NCBI RefSeq assembly: GCF_020171925.1
Contig: NZ_JAIVAR010000006.1
Location: 123,834 to 187,833, forward strand
Length of the DNA stretch: 64,000 nucleotides
Direction: 5' to 3'
Source of the DNA: Rossellomorea aquimaris
Lineage (GTDB): Bacteria > Bacillota > Bacilli > Bacillales > Bacillaceae_B
Part shown: positions 48,743 through 55,787 of the stretch, piece by piece
How positions within the stretch are numbered: the stretch's first letter is position 1
Layout: the number at the start of each line of letters is the position of its first letter
The notes under the pieces: generated by a model
Seen by the model: only the letters and a program-made list of their open reading frames with translations
The model's database searches: none
Told to the model about the DNA's origin: nothing
Program-made: the position numbers and the translations under genes

Positions 48743-48765
48743 CTGATTAGAATCATTCTAATCAG
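48743..48765. promoter_or_regulatory. Perfect 11-1-11 palindrome, PerR/Fur-like core
   Basis: CTGATTAGAAT-C-ATTCTAATCAG is a perfect inverted repeat. Its centre TTAGAATCATTCTAA has the 7-1-7 layout of Fur-family operators and differs from the PerR consensus TTATAATNATTATAA by one symmetrical pair. No gene start lies close by, so it may be an orphan operator or the edge of the repeat cluster. Confidence 0.5.
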
Positions 48766-48876
48766 AGCATAAATGATTGCTTTTGGAGCATATTTTTGTA
48801 ATTAGGAGCATAAAACTCGAAATTGGAGCATATATCCTGAATTTGGAGCATATTTTTTGTCGAATGGAGCATAAAA
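48764..48876. repeat. Six GGAGCATA repeats at 20-21 bp period
   Basis: The octamer GGAGCATA (the first copy is AGAGCATA) starts at 48764, 48785, 48805, 48825, 48845 and 48866, giving periods of 21, 20, 20, 20 and 21 bp. The intervening 12 bases are A+T-rich and not conserved. The spacing is about two helical turns, so all copies face one side of the DNA. Confidence 0.85.
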
Positions 48877-49011
48877 GTTAAAAAGTAGTATTCCCCCTCA
48901 CTTGATACAGTCAAAATCCTTCTACGCAACCACCTTTTCAGGAAAAACACCCCCTTTTATGAAAAAACCATCTAATCTCTTCCAAAAAACACATTCTCTC
49001 ACATAATATTC

Positions 49012-49044
49012 CATAGTTCCCTTTCAATCATAGTTCCCTTTCAA
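49012..49044. repeat. Tandem direct duplication of 16-17 bp
   Basis: CATAGTTCCCTTTCAA occurs twice (49012-49027 and 49029-49044) separated by one T. The surrounding region to 49200 is pyrimidine-rich on this strand with no gene. Confidence 0.8.
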
Positions 49045-49203
49045 GAATTCCCCCTAAAAAGCGGCGGACGAAAACCTCCCCCCATTCCAAGGCCACACAT
49101 CCGCCACTCTTCACCTACGACCTCCTTCACCTTGCACGTCAACCCTCGCCTGAAACCTGTTCATCATCAACAACACGCTAAAACAAACAAACCCATCCCA
49201 TAA

Positions 49204-49233
49204 AAAAAACCGAGGCACACACTACGCCTCAGT
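49204..49233 (-). terminator. Terminator of the LacI-type regulator
   Basis: CTGAGGC and GCCTCGG pair on the minus strand and are followed by eight T; the hairpin includes the stop codon. Confidence 0.75.
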
Positions 49234-50256
49234 CCTACTTTTATTGCTGCATGATGCACGCTTCACGATTTCGTGCGGAATGATGATCCGCTTAATCGGT
49301 TCTTTCGGATTCTCCACCTTCTGAATAAGGCTTTTCGCAGCTTCATTCCCCAAGCTGAAAATGTTGATATCGACCGACGTCAGTGGCGGTCGTGACATTT
49401 CTGCCAACAAGACGTTATTGAAGCTGATGATCGAGATATCCTCCGGCACCGATATGTTCATTTCGTCCAATGTATTTAATACTCCGAGTGCCATCAGGTC
49501 ATCGGCGACCACCAATGCGGTAGGTGGGTGGGTAAGCTGCATGAGTTCATTGATTGCTTCCCTTCCCCCTTCGCGGAGAAATTCCTCGTGGATGATGTAC
49601 TCATCTTTCAAGCTCAGACCGGCATCCCTGAGAGCTTTCTCATAGCCAAGCAATCGCTCGACAGTCACCACCAGGTTCAAATCCCCCCCGATGAATCCGA
49701 TGCATTGATGACCCAGTTCCAAAAGATATTCCGTCACTTCCTTGGTAGCCCGGTAATTGTCATTGTCCACGTGAGTGATTTCCTCACTGAATTTATACGG
49801 TTTGCCGACTACGACAAATGGAAAGTTACGCTCTTTCAAATAATTCATGACCTTGTCTTCCACTTTGGAATATAGGAGGATGATTCCATCCACCCTTCCG
49901 CCTTGAACCATTTGCACGACACCTTCATAAATCTCGTCCTCCGACTGCCCTGTGGTCATTTGAAGGGCGTATTGCTTCTCATGCGCACCTTCACTCAATC
50001 CCCTGAGCACAGTCGGGAAGAACGGATTCTGAGAGAACGTACTTGCGGATCCCGGCAGTACCAGTCCCAATACCCTTGTCGACTGGTTTGCCAAGCTTCT
50101 TGCGATGAAGTTGGGATGATACCCCAGCTGATCCATCGCTTCCCTGACTCTTTGCTTTGTTTTTTCACTGATTCTGGGATTATTTGCAATCACTCGAGAA
50201 ACGGTTGACGGTGCTACGTTCGCAAGTTTTGCCACATCTTTGATCGTAACGGCCAT
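49222..50256 (-). CDS. mdxR: LacI-family maltodextrin regulator
   Basis: A 344-residue repressor: N-terminal helix-turn-helix (VTIKDVAKLANVAPSTVSRVIANN) with the hinge LGYHPNFIARSL, then a sugar-binding periplasmic-like domain (residues 60-335). Clustered with mdxEFG and amylases, matching B. subtilis MdxR (YvdE). TAGGAGGGGGGAG precedes the ATG. Likely binds the operators upstream of mdxE. Confidence 0.85.
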   Translation of the reverse strand: MAVTIKDVAKLANVAPSTVSRVIANNPRISEKTKQRVREAMDQLGYHPNFIARSLANQSTRVLGLVLPGSASTFSQNPFFPTVLRGLSEGAHEKQYALQMTTGQSEDEIYEGVVQMVQGGRVDGIILLYSKVEDKVMNYLKERNFPFVVVGKPYKFSEEITHVDNDNYRATKEVTEYLLELGHQCIGFIGGDLNLVVTVERLLGYEKALRDAGLSLKDEYIIHEEFLREGGREAINELMQLTHPPTALVVADDLMALGVLNTLDEMNISVPEDISIISFNNVLLAEMSRPPLTSVDINIFSLGNEAAKSLIQKVENPKEPIKRIIIPHEIVKRASCSNKSRTEA

Positions 50257-50289
50257 GACGTCTCCCCCCTCCTATGACAACTTAAAAAT

Positions 50290-50305
50290 ATAAGCGCTTC
50301 CATTC
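50290..50305. promoter_or_regulatory. cre/LacI-like site upstream of the regulator
   Basis: On the minus strand ATGGAAGCGCTTATA keeps the palindromic GAAGCGCTT core of CcpA/LacI sites with one end mismatch to the cre consensus. It lies 35 bp upstream of mdxR and could mediate autoregulation or catabolite control. Confidence 0.5.
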
Positions 50306-50362
50306 CAAACGGCCATTGTTCATCATTCCTTATTCGTAAGGGCCCTGAATGAGCCCTCGTCA

Positions 50363-51901
50363 TTAGGAATTCTTTTTGTTTTTTCCCCGTTTCCAAACTA
50401 GAAAAATAAAAGTCAGAAATAGTGCGTAAACCGTCCCTAGTGCTACCAGGTATGGAATATTGAGGCCACTCTTGTCTTTCAGTAAGTATATTTCAGACTC
50501 TTCACGGTCTAATGCAATCTTGTAGTTACCATTATCATCACTGCGGACGAGATCACTCGTCATCAATCCTTTGAGCTCTTTATTCTCAGCAAGTTCCTCC
50601 GAACCAAGTTCAACAACTTCGGTGGCGCTTGAATTATTGATGGCAATGACCATCGTCTGATCTTCATACGTACGCTTGTAGATTCCCATTCCACCTTTTT
50701 CATAGAGCGGCTCGATCGTCCCTCTTGTCAAAGCTGGATACGCTTGACGAATTTCGCCTAAGGTTGAAATATAATCGATCAATTCTTTATCTGCACGGAA
50801 ATTCATCAGTCGACGATTATCAGGATCTTCCCCTCCATCAACTGCGATTTCCGATCCGTAGTAGATAATCGGAATTCCGGGTGTTGTATACATATACGTC
50901 AATGCAAGCTTCCAACGTGTACCTGGAAATACTTTTTCCTGCACCAACAGACGTGTGAAGCGCTCCATATCATGATTATCTATGAATGTCCCCATCACTT
51001 CAGGGTTTTCATAAAATGTCTCATTATACTTCCAGAAGTTGAACAACCTGTCCATGGATGTGTCCGGTTTTGTAAACACAGAACGCAGCTCTTCCGCCTG
51101 TGGAACGTTGACGAACCCATCGATGCCGACATCATTATATTCTGCTATCTTTTGTGGGTCACGGTCAAACACTTCACCAAGAAGATAAAAGTCGTCCTTG
51201 ACGGATTTAACTTCTTTGCTGAAGTCTTTCCAGAATGCCTGCGGGACATGGCGTACCGTATCAAGTCTGTAGCCGTCTATATCCGTTTCCTTGATCCACC
51301 ATTTAGCAGCATCGAATAGATATTCCTTCACTTCAGGATTCTCTGTGTTTAAATCGGGTAAATCATACAACCATGCGTTTTGAAGGCTTTCTGTATTGGA
51401 GAAATTCATTGGCTGTTTCTCATGGAACCAGTCTTCCTTCTCCGGATCGCTCACCCAGGGATGTTCTGGCCCGACATGGTTGACAACAAAGTCGAGGACC
51501 ACTTTCATATCGCGCTTATGTGCTTCATCAACAAGCTTCTTGAATGTTTCCATTGATCCGAAATGTTCCTCGGTCTTGTAAAAATCAGTGATCCAGTATC
51601 CATGGTATCCCATCGGCTGGTTATCGAATACCGGCGTAAGCCATATTGCCGTGAAGCCCATATCCTTGATATAGTCCAGACGGTCGATGACCCCTTGGAA
51701 ATCACCGCCCTGATAAGCCTTTGGATCTTGGGTGTTGACATCCTTATCATTACTTGTATCGCCATTATTGAAGCGATCCACCATCAAGAAATAAATTGAT
51801 TCATCCTGCCACTTGCGTTCTTCTTTTTCAACTGCACCTACCGGAAGGGCGTAAAAAAGAAGAAACGGGACTAAAATGAGAGATAGTACTCTTCTTTTCA
51901 T
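50363..51901 (-). CDS. Membrane-anchored GH13 alpha-amylase
   Basis: A 512-residue secreted enzyme with signal peptide (1-23, LPVGAVE). GH13 regions are complete: DFVVNHVG, GYRLDTVRHV (nucleophile Asp), YLLGEVFD (acid/base Glu) and FIDNHDMERF. After a C-terminal beta domain, a single transmembrane helix (about 478-500, VALGTVYALFLTFIFLVW) and a basic tail (KRGKNKKNS) should hold it in the membrane facing outward. Probably cleaves starch or maltodextrins for uptake by MdxEFG. 37 bp downstream of mdxG, likely the last gene of that operon. Confidence 0.9.
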   Translation of the reverse strand: MKRRVLSLILVPFLLFYALPVGAVEKEERKWQDESIYFLMVDRFNNGDTSNDKDVNTQDPKAYQGGDFQGVIDRLDYIKDMGFTAIWLTPVFDNQPMGYHGYWITDFYKTEEHFGSMETFKKLVDEAHKRDMKVVLDFVVNHVGPEHPWVSDPEKEDWFHEKQPMNFSNTESLQNAWLYDLPDLNTENPEVKEYLFDAAKWWIKETDIDGYRLDTVRHVPQAFWKDFSKEVKSVKDDFYLLGEVFDRDPQKIAEYNDVGIDGFVNVPQAEELRSVFTKPDTSMDRLFNFWKYNETFYENPEVMGTFIDNHDMERFTRLLVQEKVFPGTRWKLALTYMYTTPGIPIIYYGSEIAVDGGEDPDNRRLMNFRADKELIDYISTLGEIRQAYPALTRGTIEPLYEKGGMGIYKRTYEDQTMVIAINNSSATEVVELGSEELAENKELKGLMTSDLVRSDDNGNYKIALDREESEIYLLKDKSGLNIPYLVALGTVYALFLTFIFLVWKRGKNKKNS

Positions 51902-51938
51902 CTCCGCTCCTCCTCACTAGTTAGTAACGCCTTTAAGA

Positions 51939-52781
51939 TTATCCCTTTGTACCCCCTGCCGTCAATCCTGAAACGAAGTATTTCTGGAAGAACAGGAATA
52001 ATAGAGCAATCGGTACGGCAATCAATACTGAACCAGCCGCAAATGTTGTAAATTCAGCTCCGAACTGCTTTGCGACCATATCATATAGTGCAACCGGAAG
52101 TGTATACATTTCTTCTGAACGCAGCAGGATGCTGGCAATGATGAAGTCCGCGAATGGTGCAATGAATGAAAACAGTGCGACTACCGCGATGATCGGCTTT
52201 GCAAGCGGCATGACGATTTGGAAGAAGATACGCAAATGTCCTGCCCCGTCCATTTTCGCTGACTCATCCAGTTCTTTCGGGATTGTATCAAGATATCCCT
52301 TCATGAGCCATGTGTTCATCGGGATTTGACCGCCAACGTACACGAGGATCAATCCGATGTGAGTATCCAATAGATTCGTTAACAGTGCCAATACGAAAAT
52401 GGCAATCAATGCCGCAAAGTTCGGGATCATCTGTAGGATCAGGAATGTCATCAATCCATTCTTACGCCCGGCAAAGCGGTAACGGGAGAATGAATAGGCC
52501 GTTAAACTGACGAGTAAAACCGTCAGCGCCATTGTGGACAGGCTGACCTTCAAGGAATTCCAGTACCAGATCATATAGTTGCTTTCTTTTATATCGAATA
52601 GCTCCTTGTAGTGCGCCAATGTGGCATTCTTCGGAATGATGGATGAGCCTGATAGACTTTGTCCAGGGTTGAAGGATGAACCGATGATCCATGCAACCGG
52701 GTAAAGAATGACGGCGAACATGATTCCAATGACCGCGTATGAAAGTGTTAAGCGTATGAGTTTCTGTCTCTTCGTATTCAT
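51939..52781 (-). CDS. mdxG: Maltodextrin ABC transporter permease MdxG
   Basis: A 280-residue MalG-type permease with six helices; the EAA loop is near YLDTIPKELDESAKMDGAGHLRIFF. One base after mdxF. Forms the channel with MdxF. Confidence 0.92.
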   Translation of the reverse strand: MNTKRQKLIRLTLSYAVIGIMFAVILYPVAWIIGSSFNPGQSLSGSSIIPKNATLAHYKELFDIKESNYMIWYWNSLKVSLSTMALTVLLVSLTAYSFSRYRFAGRKNGLMTFLILQMIPNFAALIAIFVLALLTNLLDTHIGLILVYVGGQIPMNTWLMKGYLDTIPKELDESAKMDGAGHLRIFFQIVMPLAKPIIAVVALFSFIAPFADFIIASILLRSEEMYTLPVALYDMVAKQFGAEFTTFAAGSVLIAVPIALLFLFFQKYFVSGLTAGGTKG

Positions 52782-52782
52782 A

Positions 52783-54069
52783 TTACATCATATCCTCTTC
52801 TTGGAATGATTTCGTTCTCTTGAATTGCCAGATTGCTACGGTTATGACAATGATCGATAATAGCAATGTTATGGCTGCAGCTTTCGAATATTGTGCCGAT
52901 GTCATGGTCAGACTGTAAATCCATGAAATCAGGATGTCAGTTCCACCGGCATTTTGTCCAGTAAGAGCAGGACCACCGCCGTTGAACAAGTATATGACGT
53001 TAAAGTTATTGAAGTTAAACGTATACTGCGTAATGATGATCGGCGCCGTTGCAAATAGGACAAGCGGCAGCGTGATGTTCTTGAATTTCTGGAAAGCAGA
53101 AGCCCCGTCGACCGTTGCGGCTTCATACAGTTCATCCGGGATCGATTGCAGCACCCCTGTTGTCATCGCAAAAATGAACGGGAATCCAAGCCAAGCCTGA
53201 ATACCGATCAATGCTAGGCGAGTATACATTGGTTCAGTCATCCACGGCAGTCCTTCTATTCCGAAGAATCCAAGAATGTCCCGGTTGATTGTACCGAATG
53301 ATTCATTGAACATACCTGCAAATACCAGGATGGAAACGAAAGCCGGGATGGCCCATGGCAGGATGAAGACGGTACGGATGATGGCTTTCCCTTTAAGATC
53401 CTTCTGGTTCACAAGGATTGCCAGGAATACCCCTAGCGCTACTTGAAGGGTTGTAGCACCGAACGTCCAAACCAATGTCCATGCAAGGACCGTGATGAAG
53501 GTTTCTCTCCAAATATCAATCTTGAAAATATCGACAAAGTTTTGAATACCTACCCAATCGACCAGCTTAGCTGGAGGCGAATGGTACAGATCATAGTTTG
53601 TGAATGCAAGCAAGACTACGAAAATGATCGGGAAAATGACGACGAATACGAGTAGCAGGAACCCTGGTGACATAATCAGATATGGGAATCCGTTATCCAC
53701 TAAATTCCGATATTGCTCACGGATCGTACTAAGCTTTTCCCCTCTATCTCTCTTTTCCCCATTTTTATAAGCGTCCCGGAGATTGAATAGATAGAAGCCA
53801 ATCCCGAATATACAAACGATGATAGCGAGAATCCCATATACCATTAAGAAAATGGAATGATCTCCGTAAGAAACGTCAGTTCCGAGTGTGGTGATGCCCC
53901 ATAATCCGTAGCTGATCAAATCTCTAAAGACAAGGATAAAAGCGGCTGTCATGATTAGGAAGAATCCGCCTTTTAGAAATTGTCTATGATACATTTGACC
54001 TAATCCTGGGATTAGGGAAAGGGCCAATGCCGTTTTTCTATGTTTTGTTTGATAGGATTGTTGCTCCAT
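52783..54069 (-). CDS. mdxF: Maltodextrin ABC transporter permease MdxF
   Basis: A 428-residue MalF-type permease. Residues 1-110 hold an extra N-terminal membrane segment (LIPGLGQMYHRQFLKGG) before the permease domain (from about 135); the EAA loop is YEAATVDGASAFQKFKNITLP. No ATPase gene is in the cluster, so a shared ATPase such as MsmX is expected to power it. Confidence 0.92.
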   Translation of the reverse strand: MEQQSYQTKHRKTALALSLIPGLGQMYHRQFLKGGFFLIMTAAFILVFRDLISYGLWGITTLGTDVSYGDHSIFLMVYGILAIIVCIFGIGFYLFNLRDAYKNGEKRDRGEKLSTIREQYRNLVDNGFPYLIMSPGFLLLVFVVIFPIIFVVLLAFTNYDLYHSPPAKLVDWVGIQNFVDIFKIDIWRETFITVLAWTLVWTFGATTLQVALGVFLAILVNQKDLKGKAIIRTVFILPWAIPAFVSILVFAGMFNESFGTINRDILGFFGIEGLPWMTEPMYTRLALIGIQAWLGFPFIFAMTTGVLQSIPDELYEAATVDGASAFQKFKNITLPLVLFATAPIIITQYTFNFNNFNVIYLFNGGGPALTGQNAGGTDILISWIYSLTMTSAQYSKAAAITLLLSIIVITVAIWQFKRTKSFQEEDMM

Positions 54070-54112
54070 CCTATATTCCCCTTTCTATACTTCAACGTGA
54101 GTTACATAAGCT

Positions 54113-54214
54113 TCAAGAGCTTTAAGAGGCAGAAACGCGTTTCTTCCTCTTAAAGCCCTTGAATAGGTCTTTAAAAGGATAGCAGTACCTCTCCAATCGG
54201 AGGAGGTACCGCTA
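54113..54214 (-). terminator. Two intercistronic hairpins between mdxE and mdxF
   Basis: 54113-54162: a stem of about 23 bp (TCAAGAGCTTTAAGAGG with its complement, two mismatches). 54180-54214: TAGCGGTACCTC with AGGTACTGCTA. Neither is followed by a long T-run, so they more likely stabilise or attenuate the mdxE message than end it fully. Confidence 0.7.
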
Positions 54215-54223
54215 TGTGTTTGA

Positions 54224-55498
54224 TTAGTTTGAATGATTCGCATCAATATTTTGTTGGATTTGTTTAACAGCCGCATCAAGAGCCGCTTTTGGTTCTTGTT
54301 TACCCGTTACAACAGTTTGTAATGAGTCAGCCATAGGTCCCCAAACCTCTCCCATTTCAGGGATGTTCGGCATCGGGACTGCATATTGAGATTGCTCGGC
54401 AACCGCTTTTGCCCCTGGGTTTTCAGCAATTGCAGGATCGTCGATCAAACCTTTGTTTGTTGGAACTTCCTGTGTTTGTTCGAAACGAAGTTTAGCATAT
54501 TCATCTTGCGTGATGAATTCGATGAATTTTTGTGCCCACTCTTTATTTTCAGAGTAGCCGGAAACGTGCCATCCTTTAACGCCCATGAATGTTTTCATTG
54601 GCTCTCCATTTGGAAGTTTAGGCATTGCAGAAATACCGATATCGACTCCAGCATCTTTGTATCCTTGGAAAGACCAAGGTCCATTCATGACAGAAGCAAC
54701 TTTTCCTTCACCGAATAAACCATCCAGTGCAGATCCACCGTTTTCCCCAACGATTCCTTTAGGGAATAATCCTTCTTTGTACCATTTTTGAATATATTCA
54801 GTACCTTCTACAGCACCTTCATTGTTCAGACCAAGATCCTTCGCATCAAGTGCGCCATCGTTTTCAGCAAATACATATCCGCCAAATCCGCCGATTGGTG
54901 CATGTGCAAAGTAGAAGTTATCCCAAAGTGCCAAGAAACCGTAGTTTCCGTCTTTCGTGAAATCTTTCGCGAACGTGTAAACCTCGTCCATTGTTTTTGG
55001 CGCTTCTTCCATCAACGCTTTATTATAAACAAAAACTGGAGTTTCAGAAGCCTTTGGAAGACCATAAAGTTTTCCATCATAGTTTTCAGCTGTCATGGAA
55101 GATTCAGTGAAACGATCTTCGATTTCCCCATCCACTTCCAATGGAGCGATATGACCAGCAAGCGCAAGCTCACCGATTTGGTCATGTGGTAATGTCAATA
55201 CGTCCGGGCCAGTACCTGCAGGACCATCTAAACGTAATTGTTCTTTCATCTTAGTAGCCATTTCCACTTCTTTCACTTCAACCTTGATGCCTGTCTCTTC
55301 TTCGAACTTGGCACCTACTTCATCAAGCCAACCGGTTTTTTCCTGGTCTTCCCAGACAACCAGCTTTTCAGGTTTGTTCGCATCGTCAGCTTTCTTTTCT
55401 CCGCTATCCCCGGATCCTTCCTCACGGTTAGGACCACAAGCAGCGAGCGCCCCCAATACAAGCATTACTACCATCAACAATGATAATGCTTTCTTCAT
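54224..55498 (-). CDS. mdxE: Maltodextrin-binding lipoprotein MdxE
   Basis: A 424-residue SBP family 1 protein with lipobox LAAC (Cys20) and an acidic linker. Domain landmarks: KLVVWEDQEKTGWLDEV, GPDVLTLPHDQIGELA, NGPWSFQGYKDAG. Binds maltodextrins outside the membrane for MdxFG. Start follows AGGAGGGG. First gene of a mdxEFG-amylase operon. Confidence 0.93.
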   Translation of the reverse strand: MKKALSLLMVVMLVLGALAACGPNREEGSGDSGEKKADDANKPEKLVVWEDQEKTGWLDEVGAKFEEETGIKVEVKEVEMATKMKEQLRLDGPAGTGPDVLTLPHDQIGELALAGHIAPLEVDGEIEDRFTESSMTAENYDGKLYGLPKASETPVFVYNKALMEEAPKTMDEVYTFAKDFTKDGNYGFLALWDNFYFAHAPIGGFGGYVFAENDGALDAKDLGLNNEGAVEGTEYIQKWYKEGLFPKGIVGENGGSALDGLFGEGKVASVMNGPWSFQGYKDAGVDIGISAMPKLPNGEPMKTFMGVKGWHVSGYSENKEWAQKFIEFITQDEYAKLRFEQTQEVPTNKGLIDDPAIAENPGAKAVAEQSQYAVPMPNIPEMGEVWGPMADSLQTVVTGKQEPKAALDAAVKQIQQNIDANHSN

Positions 55499-55543
55499 CT
55501 CGACCCCTCCTAAGTATAGGTAAATGTTTAAAAATCCCGGGTT

Positions 55544-55618
55544 GTACAACCGTTTGCACACATAAGTGAAAAGAAGGCGTTAGACACCGCTTACATTTAT
55601 GTGTGAAAGCGATTGCAC
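55544..55618 (-). promoter_or_regulatory. Two LacI/CcpA-type operators ahead of mdxE
   Basis: GTGCAATCGCTTTCAC (55603-55618; also fits cre as TGAAAGCGATTGCA) lies just after the promoter, and GTGCAAACGGTTGTAC (55544-55559) about 60 bp further downstream. Both share the GTGCAA-NCG-NTTNNAC pattern of LacI-family sites. Confidence 0.78.
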
Positions 55619-55630
55619 AACCTATTTCCT

Positions 55631-55658
55631 ATTATACAAATTAAAACTCATTTATCAA
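55631..55658 (-). promoter_or_regulatory. Strong sigma-A promoter of mdxE
   Basis: TTGATA (55653-55658), 16 bp, perfect TATAAT (55631-55636) on the minus strand, giving a leader of about 130 nucleotides that carries both operators. Confidence 0.7.
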
Positions 55659-55728
55659 TAGTTTTTTAAATTTTTTTTAGTTTGATAGAAAATATGATAA
55701 ACCGCTTACATGTTGATGATATGAATTA

Positions 55729-55759
55729 TTGACAACCATAAAAGAGTAGACTACTCTTT
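55729..55759 (+). promoter_or_regulatory. Promoter and palindrome ahead of mdxD-like gene
   Basis: A consensus TTGACA (55729-55734) is followed after 17 bp by TACTCT. A perfect 9-1-9 palindrome AAAGAGTAG-A-CTACTCTTT (55741-55759) covers the spacer and -10, where a repressor would block polymerase. It is unlike the LacI-type sites nearby. Confidence 0.55.
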
Positions 55760-55787
55760 AACTAAATGTGATTAAGGGGGAAAAGTG

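Noticed and set aside
48764..48876. CRISPR array
   Set aside because: The repeated unit is only 8 bp with 12-bp spacers and there are no cas genes; real arrays have 25-40 bp repeats.
48762..48950. 62-codon minus-strand ORF over the GGAGCATA repeats
   Set aside because: No ribosome site, irregular composition, and the repeated codons come from the DNA motif rather than protein selection (periods of 20 and 21 are not multiples of three).
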